Shown: positions 11,346 to 23,482, counted from the stretch's first letter. The stretch is DNA of 64,000 nt from Chrysaora quinquecirrha (GCA_014526335.1 JACTAT010000168.1:291386-355385); one strand, 5' to 3'. Program-made: numbers and translations. The notes: generated from the letters alone by a model not told the origin.

Positions 11346-13470
11346 CAATGCTATCAGGTCACAAAATGTCATTGTTTCGGCAGTTGATGATGGGTAAAAA
11401 TCCTCAGATCATCTGGAGCTCTAACCAGCCTTCGCTGCAGAGGGTGATAAAGTCAGCAATTGATGTTGTTTAATATAACAAAATTTTTGAATCTTTGTAT
11501 TGCAAAACCCAGTTTTTGAAATTGCTTATCAATTTTGCTTGCGGAGGTTTGCATTTTGGTGTCGGGACTCTTAAAGGGGCATCTTACCATTTTTCAATTA
11601 AACTTGTATTGGTTTTCTTCTTTTGTAGTTGGTACACTTTCAACATGTTCTTTATGTCGACAGCAGTTAAAGGCTGGCTTCCAACCTTTACAGCATTGAA
11701 TTATTTTTTCCTATTTAATGTTGCTTCGATTGCCGGACAGTCAGAGAACTGAAGTTAGAGAACTTAATGTTTCTTGCTTTGCATTTTTTGCCTTGGTAAA
11801 AATCACATTGCCTGCCTGATGTTCAGGCGGCAAATCTAAATTATTCTGAGTTGCTCGTGACATGCCTTTAACTGTCCATTCCTCTAGGATATCCTGGAAG
11901 TAGAAAAGATGGAAGACTTTGATAGATGGAAGTTTGAATAGATAGAAGTTTTGGAGAAGCAGGAATTTTCTGGTAAATGTATTCGTAAAGATTCATTTCA
12001 AAATCAGATGCTGAAATGCATTGGAGGAATTTGCGAAAATGCATTGGTTATTCTTGTCTTGTCAAACATGGTAACAATTGGCAATTGATGCTATATGGTG
12101 AAGATGACTGTTGTTGAAACTAACTACTTTGCTACATTTAAAAGTAAGGCAATAGACTTATTACACGTGTCTCATTTTCCACTCCAGCAATCTAGACCAA
12201 CAACGACAGTAATTTGCTACACTGAGACTCATCCTGAAAATATCATAAAGCGGCCAGTTTTAGATGAAAATCGTCTTCAAGATTCGAATGTTATGATCAA
12301 AGGTTTGTTTCTTGTTTCTGCTGCTCACTGATTGGCTACATGTTGCTCTATCGTTCGATTTGATGCAAAATCGAATCCCAATAAGATTGGGAGGAATTTA
12401 TTAAGCCAGTAAAAAAAGCAGATGAACTGCTGCAATTTGACTGGCTCTGCCAATTTTTTAGTGGATAGTGGCTGTTTTTTACACGCAGAAGGCCGGAGTC
12501 CCTATATCGCGAATAACTATGTTACCATACCACGACTCCAATAACTATGTTATTGAACTTATCGTTGGTACTCCATCTGAGTGTGATTTCTTATTGACAA
12601 CTTCGCCCCAACCATCTGTCAAAGAAATTGGGATAAATATAAGCAGCTGAAAAACAAACTGTTTCAGCTTCTAATGTTTCTACATTGCAATCATCATCGC
12701 TATTACTAGTACAATAATTATTATTATTGGTGCTGTTGTTGTGTTGTTGTTTTTGCCTTTTTTGTTGTGTTTAAACTTACTTTTGGGTTTAGTGGTAATA
12801 CATTTGATTTTTAGTTGACATAATTAATGACAATGACAAATGAAACAACAAAATCATTTGTATACTGAACACATAACAACTAATTTTTGTGAATTATTAG
12901 AATAGTAACCTACAGAAAAGTCAAGTGAGCTTTTACAAACCTTTATCTGTGCGTGGTACAAAGCCAGCTTCTAGTCCTGTTTTATTCTTTTTCTTCAGAC
13001 TGAGGTGTATGGTTGGTGTTCTTGGTTTCTCGATTTTATTCATTCTTCTGAAATCAATCTCACTGAAGAAAGCTCTGTAAGCCTACTGGCAACTGCTGAA
13101 GACGATTGCTGCCAAGTTTTCCAAATTTATTTACACAAATAAATAAATAAATAAACATATGCTTCTGTAAAAAAGCCGAGATTTAAACAGTGACTCTCTG
13201 GAAAGTTGTAAACTTCTAAACTTCTCAGTTGATTACAAGAGGCCTTTTGATAATATGCAATTTCCCGCTGAAATTTTCCCACCGAAATGAATGGTTGGCT
13301 AGTGTCGTTCAAGTCTCGATCGTAGTTTCTTTTGGTCATGTGGGAAGCTGGAAAATGAAGGGAGCTTATTTTCCGAATATTTTCGTCTTTGCATTTGACC
13401 AAACTGTAGAGAAGACACCATATCCTGTTTTTCTATTGTTAATATGTGAAATTTAGGGGACCTTCATTTT
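11346..13470. other. 5' part of the MULE composite, no recognised gene
   Basis: About 2.1 kb between the protease gene and the right TIR. A 91-codon minus-strand frame (13402-13127) has a basic stretch (SHMTKRNYDRDLN) and could be a leading exon, but shows no known domain. There is also T/G-rich low-complexity sequence around 12710-12770 and a short AAAT repeat at 13136-13155. Confidence 0.4.
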
Positions 13471-13493
13471 GGGAAGTATGCAGTCCCTAGCTG
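13471..13493 (-). repeat. Right TIR of MULE composite
   Basis: The reverse complement matches 7145-7167 at 22 of 23 positions. The unit reads GGGAAGTATGCAGTCCCTAG plus CTG on the plus strand. Confidence 0.7.
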
Positions 13494-14131
13494 TGAGTAA
13501 ACTAGACCCCCAATTGATGTACATTTGTTTATGATTTTTGGAGCAAAAATCTCCATATTAACAAGGAGAATAATGAACATTACGGAAATGTTATCCAATA
13601 GAGGGCAATAATTAGCCCATAGGAGGGTGACGTCTTTTGCAGTTCAAAAGTTTGATAATTATAGTAAACTTGAATGATAGAGAAAGCCCCAAAAAATTTG
13701 AATTTGAAGTATGGGAAAGGGATTTCTATTGTCATCCCATTGAAGTTTTTGTTTTTCTCTTTAAATGAATACAATTCAATTTAATTCATCAAACATTCAA
13801 GTTTTTAATTAGAAGTTAAACAGCAAACTAAAAAATTGCTAAAATTTAAGCTCGGGACACTTGAAAAGAACTCAAAAGAGCTATCAAGCCAAATGCCCTA
13901 TTTAAATTTACATGTCAAGGTTGATACCTACAATTTTATGTAAAATGAATTGCATTGCAAAACAGTAACAGAACAATAACTAAAGAGAAATGAAGAAAAG
14001 AAAATTTATTACAAATTAAATTAAAAAATTCCTAATCCACCATACATTTGAATTAAAATCACATTAAAATTATTAAAATTAAAATCAATTCTTCAAGATT
14101 AAATAATGAAATTGAAATTAAAAATTAAAAA
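13494..14131. other. Non-coding stretch, nothing recognised
   Basis: AT-rich. The section 14040-14140 is a degenerate AAAATTA-type low-complexity run just beyond the 3' end of the LINE relic, consistent with a decayed LINE tail. Confidence 0.4.
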
Positions 14132-14715
14132 TTAAAGCCAAAATACAATACATAATAGCAAATATTTTAAGAATAAATTAATATGGCGATGGGAAACCTT
14201 ATCTCTGTCTAGAAATTTTCTTCCAAGAGACATAATTTGCATTTCTTTTTGAAAGTATGTTTTGTTTTGCATTGCCATGTTTTGCATTTTGTTTTTGTTT
14301 TGCATAGTAATTAGAATACTATTCCAGATTTTAATACCATTATTAATGATACTGTGCTGTTTAGAATTTGTTCTCATGCTAGGATATGAAAATAGACCTG
14401 GCGTTGCTTGTCTGGTTCTTATACTATGTTTATTACTTGTCAGCTCAAAAAGATTGCAGAGATGCTTTTCTACATTTTTGTTGCTTATATCATACATGAA
14501 TTTGCCACATTCATTTTTGTAGCAGTTATCAAAACATAATAATTTCATTTTTTTGAAAAGAGGTTGACTGTAAGTTGTTTGAGACTCAAAAGTTATCAGC
14601 CTTAGAGCACGTTTCATGCATTTCCTTAAAGGATGTAAGATACTTTTGTACGTACCTCCCCAGTTAATTATACCATAATCAATGTGTGCTAAAAGGAAAG
14701 CATGATGATTTTTTC
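14132..14715 (-). pseudogene. LINE ORF2 C-terminal fragment
   Basis: The minus-strand frame matches the region after the RT catalytic core in CR1/L2-like LINE ORF2 proteins. IDYGIINWGGTYKSILHPLR is readable upstream of 14617, then MKRALRLITFESQTTYSQPL, RTRQATPGLFSYPS and KIWNSI, in the usual order. The RT core itself is missing, so this is a 5'-truncated copy, as is common for LINEs. It repeats the same protein segment (YGIxNWG) found in the neighbouring relic at 15731-17040, so the two are separate insertions and not one split element. Confidence 0.78.
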
Positions 14716-15730
14716 AGCAGAATTAATCAATACAGTATACTGTTTTAAATTAAACATAAATTAAATAATCCGCTGATGGGCACATGGAAAAGAACTCTAG
14801 CTGAGCCATGTGCCCAGTTGACATGTTCTACAGCAATTTTACAATTTTTTGCCAACAACAACAACCACACTATTAAGCACAAATGAATACTAGGGGCCTA
14901 ATTACAGTAATTTATTTAGGGGTAACTTGTTATGTATTATTGGCAAGAAAATATTATATAAAAATATTTCATGTTCTTAACAAATGAATTCTTGTTTTTG
15001 GTCTTTTTCAATTCTTCTGGAAGAGAGTTCCAAAACACCGTCTAATGTTAAAAATGCTTTTTTCAAATTTGTGGAGATCAAGGGAAGAGAGAAGCCTTCG
15101 GATGAAGATTGCCTTGTGTTATAATTGTGTAGGTCTTTTGTCCTTAAGAATTCATGTTCAAGGGGAAATTTTGCAAAGTTTTTGTTGATTTCAAACGCCT
15201 TTTAGTGTTATTCACAATGTCGGTTGTTTACTACTGCAGAGAAGGAATTACTTGCTCAAAAATGTGTTTGCCGAGTGAATATTCAAGGAAACTCGACGTT
15301 ATTTGCAAAAGAAAATTAATGTAGTCTATCCAGTAAATGAGGAAAAATTACTGAGGCGATCTAATAAACAGAAATCGAACAGACGGAGTGATCTACAAAT
15401 GGCCTAGGCAATGAAATCTGTACTGCTATACGATTTACGTGCACAGATGAATGCCTACAGTTCAGATGAGAAAAATACAGCTCAGAATAATGCCTGCCTC
15501 AAGTCTGGGGCGCGACAAAAATTGAGAACATGAAGAAATAAGTTTCCGATGTTTCAGTTGCGCCATTTTGATTGATAAGGTTATGACCGGAGCAGATACA
15601 AGCAACAAAAGGAATTGCTATCAGCCAATCAAATTCGGTTCTAGAAATCTCAGAACTTCACATGACCTTGGAATAGAATATTGGCTTGGATGCGCAGACT
15701 CTACTGGGAGAGAAACTTTGAAATTTTAAT
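14716..15730. other. Non-coding stretch, nothing recognised
   Basis: No supported gene. Part may be 3' sequence of the LINE relic that ends at 15731. Confidence 0.35.
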
Positions 15731-17040
15731 TCAACTCAACTCTCCCGGAAGTAAACACCAGTTGAGTCTGCAACGCAGGCTACGTTTTAGAGGTTCCAAG
15801 GCAGTTTTGCTAGCGCAGCCCCAGTTTAATATACCATAAAGTGTGTGAGATTGAATGAATGATGAGTATAAAGATTTGAGCATTTCTTTTGGAACCAAAT
15901 GTCTTAGTTTGTATAGAATTCCAATTCCTTTAGATAGTTTAAGGTTGATCTGTTTAATATGGAGTTTCCAATTTAATTTATCATCAATTATAACACCAAG
16001 ATATTTGGTAAAGTTTTCTTGTTTAAGATTAATATTATTGATTTTTAACTGTATATTCCTATTGGGCTTACGTGAACAAAGAAGAAGAAAATTTGATTTA
16101 GAGACACTTAAGGATAGTTTGTTGGCCAGTAGCCAAGAAGAGACTTTAGCAAGTTCAGAATTTATAGTTTGTTCTAGAGCATCAAGACATTTGTTAGCAA
16201 ATAAGATACTTGTGTCATCTGCAAACAATGGAAACTGTAGAATCTGTGAAGACATATGGATATCATTGATATATATCAAAAACAGTAGTGGTCCAAGCAC
16301 ACTACCTTGTGGAACACCACAATTGACATTGAGTTCTTTGCATTTGTGCCATTGATATTTACTGTTTGTGTTCTTTTGTGCAAGTACGACTGAAACCAAG
16401 AATATGCGATCCCTCTAAAACTGTAGTGTTTTAGTTTTTGTAGCAAAATCTTATGGTTAACGGTATCAAATGCTTTTGAGAAATCAAGAAAAACGCAACA
16501 AGAAAATAGCGTTTTCTCAATATTATTTATTAGTAGTGATTAAAGGTCTAAAATCGCTGAGGAAGTAGACTTGTTTTCTTGAAACCCATATTGATGTTTG
16601 AAAATGACTTTCTCTTTGTTTAAAAATTTGGTCATACGAGCATTCACCAATTTTTCGAGTATTTTACTAAAGATAGGTAGAATTGAGATGGGTCGATAGT
16701 TCCCTAGCTCTAACTTTGATTTCCCTTTGTGGATCGGTGTGACTTTGGCAAATTTTTATTTTTCTGGGAAGACTCTTTGAGAAAATGATGAGTTAGCAAT
16801 GAGTGCAAATGGCTTTGAAATAGTCATACGAATTAATTTTATTAGTTTATGTGGAATATCATAAGAATCATTTGATTTCCCCTCATCAAGATTTGCTATA
16901 ATATCATTAACCTCTTCTGGGTTTACAGGATTAAGAAAGAAGCTGTCAGGGTTTGGATTATAAAAGTAGTTTTTAAAGTTGCTTGGCGATGGTCCCGATA
17001 GGGAAATAGATTTGCCGTTCAGGCACTTCCATACAGTCAA
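15731..17040 (-). pseudogene. LINE ORF2 fragment with RT core
   Basis: From 17040 down: the linker before the RT (LDEGKSNDSYDIPHKLIKLI), then a stop-interrupted stretch between 16756 and 16400 in which SNYRPIS-like, QYGFQ and [13 protein letters not shown] motifs can be followed. The open 222-residue frame 16399-15731 has [20 protein letters not shown], the active site LFADDTSIL, NKLSLSVSKSNF and YLGVIIDDKLNW. These are the RT blocks of CR1/L2-like non-LTR retrotransposons. The endonuclease is missing. Changes around 16760, 16530 and 16400 make it non-functional. Copying would occur by target-primed reverse transcription in the family. Confidence 0.85.
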
Positions 17041-17176
17041 GGTACCTGATTAATCATTAGAAACCATTCACCTGGTTATATGATAAGTCTGTACATCAAA
17101 CCATTTGTTACTATGGATGAACCTTTTAACAGCTTGCAGATCGGGTGGTCAGAGCAGTGGCGTCGCCACGGGGTGG

Positions 17177-17202
17177 ACTGGGGTGGACATGTCCACCCCA
17201 GT
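17177..17202. repeat. 26-bp perfect palindrome in hAT left end
   Basis: The half-site ACTGGGGTGGACA is followed directly by its exact reverse complement with no spacer. It lies 22 bp inside the hAT terminus. It could extrude as a cruciform or bind a dimeric protein; the latter is inference. Confidence 0.85.
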
Positions 17203-17683
17203 CTTTCCAAAGATCAATTTTCCAATTTTTCAAAATCCGTTGAAAAAATTGGGGGGGGTGATTTTCATCCACTCAAAAAATCTGGGTGTGCAGCTTTGGT
17301 TGCTGAGAAGGAGACTTTGAATTATGTTTATCCATGATGTGATTTTCTCTATTGTATTACTGAGTAGTTTTATTACGTAGTTTCAATTTCTATGACTATT
17401 ATGAGCACATTGATTTGACATCTTGTTTGCTATTCATTTCCTGATAATGAGTCCATTTGTTTGTAATTCATTTCCTGTAATAATTATGACTTTGTAAAGT
17501 ATCACAAATCTGTCATGATTTAACCACGCAATGATTTCCTGAGAATTGAGATTTCATTTCTATTGCTATTGCTAGATATTTTGCGAAATGTCTCGTCTGT
17601 GCATCTGCTGATCACATCGCAACGCAGTTTAAAAATTAAGGTTTTTTGAAGAATAAAAGTGAATTGTAGTCATCGTATTAAGT

Positions 17684-17906
17684 ATGGATCTACGCGATCC
17701 TTCAGCTAAAATTGTGAATGAATCATCTCGAAAATTAGTTGTAAACGCCGGGCCTATAAAGCCAATCATAGAATATCCAAGATCAGTCATCGGAAAACGC
17801 GAATACAAGTTTCAGTCTCGTTGGTATGACGAATTCTCCTGGCTGGAATATTCTGTTGTAAAGGACGCAGCATTCTGTTTTTACTGCAGATGTTTTGGAA
17901 CACTTG
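17684..17906 (+). pseudogene. hAT transposase exon 1
   Basis: The frame starts at ATG 17684 (MDLRDPSAKI) and contains the first half of a TTF-type zinc finger: KFQSRWYDEFSWLEYS, then AAFCFYCRCFG. The coding frame runs to CTT G at 17906, immediately before GTAAGA. Joining this base to 18485 keeps the frame (G plus TT gives Val) and brings CxxC together with the later His ligands (KHASSRMH), completing the finger. TTF fingers form the DNA-binding N-terminus of ZMYM/Zaphod-like hAT transposases. The exon itself has no lesion. Confidence 0.85.
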
Positions 17907-18484
17907 GTAAGATGAAACTGTAGATTTCTTTATTTCTTTATTTTTGGATCGGGTTTGAAAAACTTACTTAGACCTTCGGGTGGAGAATTTCGTGACACCC
18001 TCAATACTTCGCTGTATAAAATTATGAAGTCGAAAAGTTTTTTTCAGCATACCCATCTCCAATGTCAAATTTCAACTCACTCTGGAGACGGATGACACTG
18101 GATGTCTTTAAATACTTTAGTACCCTTGGACAAAACCATTACAGTGGCAAGATGCTGAAAAATAATGAAAATGAGGAGATTTTGTGTCTAATACATATCG
18201 TACATTATACTAAAAGTCACAAAATTTAAAAACAACTGCTCAAATTGTGTTTATGTTCAACGTGCATGCAATCAAAAAAATGTCAAGGGTGGCGTGTATG
18301 GGGTGGTTGAATCCACCACGCAAAAGAGGTTGTCAGGATGTACCTAAATTTTTACTTTGTTTGCATAGTTGTTGTAATGGAAACCAAACCAGTTATAAAA
18401 ACTTTTGTCAAATTTTCTTTCATCCAATCCTTGGTATTTGAAAGTTAAAAGGGAACTAATATTCCATTCTATTTCGCATTACAG
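17907..18484 (+). other. Intron in hAT transposase gene
   Basis: A 578-bp GT-AG intron: donor GTAAGA at 17907 and acceptor TTACAG ending at 18484. Phase 1 on both sides, and the junction restores a continuous zinc finger, which strongly supports real splicing. The intron has stops in all frames and no other recognised feature. Confidence 0.8.
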
Positions 18485-19221
18485 TTGGCAGCTCAGAGCA
18501 AACATTTACCAAAGAAGGTTTTAAGCAATGGAAGAATGCCACTGGAGCCAATGGGAAACTTTCAAAGCATGCAAGCTCAAGGATGCATCTCCTCTCAATG
18601 GAACGCATGCAGAATTTTAAAAGCAGCAATGATCCAATTGATGTTCAACTGGTTGGTGCAGCTCAGGCCGCAATTTCGAGAAAAGAAAAAGAGAGGGAAG
18701 AAAATCGAGAAGTGGTTCGCGTGATATTTGATGTCATCCGACATTTAGTGAAGCAAAACTATGCTTTCAGGGGACACGATGAATCAGATGCTGCAGAAAA
18801 CCGCAGTAACTTTCTCGAGAAGCTGAACTTTCTGGCAAAGTACCACCAGCTTCTTCAAAAATGGATACAGCAGCATCCCCAGAATGTGTCCTACTTTTCT
18901 CCAGGTACCCAAAATGAAATTATTAGCGTTTTGAATCAAGTAGTTACTGAGAGAATCAAAGGCGAAGTTGTATCTGCGAAGCACTTTTCGATTGAGTGCG
19001 ATGAAGTAACCTCCCATAAACGAGCATTCATGTCAGTCATTGTTAGATATGTGTACGATTTCAGCATCTGGGAACGTTGTATCAAGTTAGAACGCGTTGA
19101 CAGCATCAAAGGAAAAATACTTGCAGAAATCATCATAGCGATATTAGAAGATATGAAATTTCCCATTGCCAATTTAGTGGGGAAGGGGTTCGACGGAGCC
19201 AGTAATATGTCTGGGAAGTGA
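18485..19221 (+). pseudogene. hAT transposase exon 2, 5' part
   Basis: Continues from exon 1 with QTFTKEGFKQWKNATG and the finger histidines (SKHASSRMH), then the DUF4371-like helical region: VIRHLVKQNYAFRGHDES, NVSYFSPGTQNEII, and the RNase H-like catalytic segment HFSIECDEVTSHKRAFMSV, where the D of ECDE is the expected first catalytic acid of hAT enzymes. It ends at FDGASNMSGK, just before the conserved second acidic segment, because a LINE is inserted at 19221. The same protein resumes at about 26850. Confidence 0.88.
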
Positions 19222-19435
19222 GTCATTGAAGGATGTAATGGCGGACGGTCGTGCTGCGAGAGCTCCGAAGTCATGCATGGCCTTGAAACAGCCTGATAGG
19301 GCTGTATCGTTATTTATCTAATTAATCATTTTCAGTTTTTAAAGAAATTTCAGTTCAGTTGTATTTACTATGGATGTTATGTGAGGAATAGAGAATATTT
19401 TAGATTTTGGTTCCCAGCATCACAGCACGAGCAAA

Positions 19436-20185
19436 ATGACTGGGACGGAATTCGTGACCTTGGCTGTTTGTAATCAGCTATTGGAAATGCAAGAAAAATC
19501 GTTTCGTACTTTAGTGACAATGTTAACTGACGATATTAAACAAGAAATCAAAGAACTGCTGTCAGATATCAATGATTTGAAGACAAGTGCTCGATTTAGT
19601 GCGAAAGAAATCGAAGATTTGCAGGTCAAAGTTGAGTTTCTCGAGGGAAGCTGTTCGAAGGTGGAAGACATCACGCGTAAGCAAATCTACTTGGAAAACC
19701 AGAGTCGTAGAAACAATTTGAAGATCCTTGGGATGGAGGAAAAAAGCCCATCTGAATCCTGGAGTGAGACAGAGGAGCTAGTGAAAGAAAAGATCAAGGA
19801 TTTGCTTGATATTAAAGAAGAATTAGTCATCGAACGGGCGCACCGTGTTCAGAGAAGTTCGTCCTCATCCACTGCACGTGGTCATGGCCGTAGAGATGAC
19901 AACGATCCGAAGCCAATAGTTGCTCGCTTTCTCAATTGGAAACAAAAGGAAATGGTATTGCGTAAAGCTCGAGAGGTACGACCAGATGGGGTTCGATTCG
20001 TACAGGATTTTGCAGCTGAGACACTGCAACGCAGGAAAGAGCAGATCCCCAAGATGTTGGAAGCCAGACAAATGGGGAAGATAGCTTTCTTCATTGGAGA
20101 TCGGTTGGTGATCAAACATAAGCCACCTGATAGAGTCTCTGCAGATGATTCTCAGATCTCATTCAACCTTCACGATGGAACTTGA
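19436..20185 (+). CDS. LINE ORF1 protein (L1-ORF1p-like)
   Basis: An intact 249-codon frame. Residues ~10-90 form a predicted coiled coil (heptad-rich QEIKELLSDINDLKTS, IEDLQVKVEFLEGSCSKVED). It is followed by the hallmark LENQSRRNNLKILGMEE that opens the RRM-like domain of L1-type ORF1 proteins, then IERAHRVQ, RFLNWKQKEMVLRKA and a C-terminal basic domain. Such proteins trimerise and bind element RNA as a chaperone. The ORF has no stop or frameshift, in contrast with most of the window. It precedes ORF2 by 143 bp. Function is by family inference. Confidence 0.88.
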   Translation: MTGTEFVTLAVCNQLLEMQEKSFRTLVTMLTDDIKQEIKELLSDINDLKTSARFSAKEIEDLQVKVEFLEGSCSKVEDITRKQIYLENQSRRNNLKILGMEEKSPSESWSETEELVKEKIKDLLDIKEELVIERAHRVQRSSSSSTARGHGRRDDNDPKPIVARFLNWKQKEMVLRKAREVRPDGVRFVQDFAAETLQRRKEQIPKMLEARQMGKIAFFIGDRLVIKHKPPDRVSADDSQISFNLHDGT

Positions 20186-20328
20186 ACGCTTTATGATCTA
20201 TCCAGAGAAAGTGAACAGATTAAGGTACGCCCTTTTGGCGAAACCCTACTATTTTGCGTTTATTTTGGCCCATGTTTGAATATAGTTTTGTGTTCTTATC
20301 AGTGTCAGTTTCCATCATATCTTAACAA

Positions 20329-20905
20329 ATGTCAGTGACAAAAACTAATTCCTCTCCATGTGGCATTTGCCACAAAAAAATTCCTGAGCAGCATAGATCA
20401 GTTTTCTGTGACCATTGCAATTTTTGGGTCCATATACGTTGCAATAATTTGTCTCTCAAGGAATATGAAGAACTTCAAAAAGAACCTGAAAATATCCCTT
20501 GGTTTTGCTTAAAATGTACTGAAACTATGTTTCCTTTCAGTTCAGTTGATAATGAAGAATTATCTAACCTGAATAATTTTGATTTTCCATCTTTTGTTGA
20601 TTCAGCACCATCCTTTGAAATAACGTCTGGTCTTATAAACTTGCCTTATTTAGATGATTACGATATTGATGAACATTCACCTTCTAATGTTAACTCTTGT
20701 TATCATACTCTCCAAGACTTATCTACCCTTAATACTTCAGATAAAGATCTTTCCTTATTTCATTTGAATATTAGAAGTCTCTCTCTTCATGTAGATGAGC
20801 TTGTTTCAACTCTTGCAACTTTGAAAATAAATTTTGATGTTATTGGTCTGTCTGAAACTTGGAATTCTTTTGATAATCCTATCTCTATTACTAAACTCCT
20901 TAATA
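20329..20905 (+). pseudogene. LINE ORF2, N-terminal part: PHD finger and start of endonuclease
   Basis: Begins MSVTKTNSSPCGICHKKIPE. Residues ~10-65 form a PHD-like finger (CGIC, FCDHCNFWVHIRCNNLS, WFCLKC), an addition seen in some invertebrate CR1/L2 LINEs. After an acidic linker the APE-type endonuclease starts with FHLNIRSLSLH and IGLSETWNSF (catalytic Glu). Native sequence stops around codon 190 at NPISITK; the remaining residues to 21111 belong to an inserted element. The protein continues at about 23800. Confidence 0.85.
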
Positions 20906-23147
20906 TGCAAATGAGTTGCCCCTTTGTTGTGGCCCATTGTTCGATTGCGCACGAAAGGCTCCAGTCCTGGGGCACCTGGAAATGCGATTCTTTTTTTCAT
21001 CGAAGCTCTTTCTTCCCAGGTAGTGCATGCGCTATTTTTCTAAATCTTTTGAGAACCGAAAGATGGTTAACATTTCGATTTTATCTCGGCCTGCAAAAGT
21101 TTCGTTTTTAATTGCGGCCATCTATTATGTTCCTTTCACTTCACGTACTTTGAATCTTTTGCGTGCAACTCTCAGGGGTTTATTCAATGACTTGTGGCCA
21201 AGGAGGATGGGAAAAGCCCCCCGCGATGATTTTGAGTGCCTTAATTTACAGCTTTGCTGATGGCGGATAATTTTTGGTTCGTTTGATTACTGGCTTTGAA
21301 GATTGCAGTTAAAAAGACAAAGTTTTTCGATAAAATTACGTTTACTGAAGTGAATTATGTTAAAATGGAAATTTAACATGGGTTTATCACAAATTTCGTT
21401 TATTAACAGCAGTTTACAATATTTTTTTGGCTGTTTTCATTTGCCTTCACTTTGGGCCTAAGTCATGAAGGTTGAAAAATATTTGTCAAAATTTGCTACT
21501 CATTATCGAATGGGAGGAAAGAGGACTTTACAACTTTTTGTACAAATAACACTTAAAAAGGCTTTAGCTGCCAGAAAAATGTTTAAGTCCCACTAAGTCC
21601 CATCATCTTGAACCTTTTTTTAACCTCTTTTAACCAGGCACTTCCTGAGAAAAATTTCATCCCACACGGGCGGCGCTCTTTCTATTTGTAAAAGTTTGAA
21701 GAATGCCGTTGTTCCTTGATATTTTATTTTTTATCACTGCAATTTTCTTCTCTCACAAATTCAGAAAATTTGAAGGCTTTGTCAATACTTTTCATAAGAG
21801 GAACAGCCTAATGCAAAACTTCAACTACTTTCTTTAGGCCAACTGAACGATTCTTCGGATCTCGCGCCATTCTTAACATGAGATGATCGGAATTTGACTG
21901 ATCAAAACAACGCGGCTCATTTGATAATATGAATGGTACGCTATGCATTATGGGATACTATTCCAATCCTCCTTGACTTGTGGCCTTAAAGCCTGGATTC
22001 CATACAAAATCTTAACAGTCGTAAGACTATCGCACAATTGTGAAATGCGAGAATTTCTTTTTGTACGATTATCCCACGACCATAAATACAAAAGTTGACA
22101 TTTTGGTCGTAGCAGAGCCTTCACGATTGCATTGCTACGATTTAGTTGTGATTTAGTCTTTCTTACAAGATAGTTTGAGATATCAAAATGAAACACGCTT
22201 TCCAAACAATGGATACCTTTCCCAACAGTACATTTATTGGCGGCTTGCCATTTTGTCTTATCTCTCAACTTCACGCTCAAATACAATACTACATTATTGT
22301 TGTGAACAAAAAAGGCTTTTCCCACTCCAGCGATGTAAAAGCTTTTTATGTCAACAAATGTCCCAAGACGAAATTAGAATTTTAAGAGTTAGGAAAGACA
22401 TTTCAAACAACATGAGAGTTTTTGGTGATTTTTCAAGAATTTTCTGCCACTATAGATGATTCAAGGTGAATTGGACATTTCTGGGTGGTTTTGGGGTACT
22501 TTTTATCAAGTTATTGTTCGTTTTGAGTGCTTTGGATGGTTTTGGGCAATTTTGGGTTGTTTCGTGTTTTTGGTAAGTACGTTTTCACGTTTTCAGGGGT
22601 CAAAGGACACTAGGAGACTGTTATTCATTTGGAATTTTACTTATATTCTTTCCGTTCTCAAGAAGAGTTGTTGCTTTGATTATTTCCATAAATCGCCACG
22701 CTATAGTTGATGTTTTTCTGTTTCAATGCATATGAAACACTACTAAGAGGCCATAAATTTTTCGGGTTTCAACTTTAATGTTCCTTTGAAAATTCAGAGC
22801 ACAAACACACAAAATGAAAATCGTTCCGATATAGAATTTACGCAGCAGTAATTCTACTTATTTTGCTTCTTAAGTTGACACAAAAGCCTTTGGAATATTC
22901 TCAGTAGATCTGGAAATTTGGCGGCAAAAAATTTCATCAAGCATTTACCATCGAACTGTTTCACTTTTATTTAGGCTGTTAATAAAAGGATTTCCGAGTG
23001 CAGACAGGGCATAGAAACGGTGCATTAGAATTCAAGTGGATGGAACACAGTCAGAGATACCGTTAACCTCCGTGACTCACTGACTCACTATCCCACCCAA
23101 GGTTTTGTTTTATAAAACTTGGCTTATATTTGACCTTCAGCTTTCAT

Positions 23148-23425
23148 ATTATAATGATAATGATGATGATGGTTTTGATGACATGAAGATAATGATAATT
23201 ATGATGATGGTGATGATGATTATTATTATGATTTTAATGGCATGATGATGACGATGACCTTATGATGATGATGATTATGATAATGATGATTATGATGATG
23301 ATGGTAATGATGATGATGATGAGGATGATTCTAATGATGATTATAATGTTATAGTTGATGATGGCAATCCCATGGCGATAATGATAATTTTGACGTTGAT
23401 GATAACTGTGATGATGATAATGTTC
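23148..23425 (+). repeat. GAT-rich low-complexity tract
   Basis: Nearly 280 bp dominated by GAT/GATAAT triplets with interruptions. Confidence 0.9.
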
Positions 23426-23482
23426 CTTTTTTCCACAGTATAATACCCTGTATTTACCATCACAAGTAGACTAGCTTTTTAT

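Larger units (their letters stand above)
7145..13493 (-). mobile_element. Composite MULE-type element bounded by 23-bp TIRs
   Basis: The 23-bp sequence at 7145-7167 and the complement of 13471-13493 match with a single C/T difference; the core is CAGCTAGGGACTGCATAC. The enclosed 6.35 kb holds a MULE transposase relic with SWIM and PHD-like fingers, an XPG/FEN1-like nuclease relic and a C48 protease relic, all on the minus strand in the order protease, nuclease, transposase. No clean 9-bp target duplication is visible outside the repeats, so the true ends may lie slightly further out (a weak CTAG-containing match continues outward) or one flank may be rearranged. Assigning the three genes to one element is inference from co-orientation and enclosure. 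Confidence 0.6.

Noticed and set aside
13580..13774. Minus-strand 64-codon frame as a small gene
   Set aside because: Phe/Lys-rich AT-driven frame without motif or conserved neighbour.
14716..15730. Single LINE split by an insertion across 14.1-17.0 kb
   Set aside because: Both flanking relics contain the same YGIxNWG protein segment, so they are two separate copies.
15855..16355. 166-codon plus-strand frame opposite the LINE RT
   Set aside because: It is antisense to a clear RT core with LFADD and GVPQGS motifs; no independent domain is seen.
21948..22325. 125-codon minus-strand frame in the 2.9-kb insertion as its transposase
   Set aside because: No acidic triad, zinc finger or RT motif is visible; it is too short and unsupported to call.
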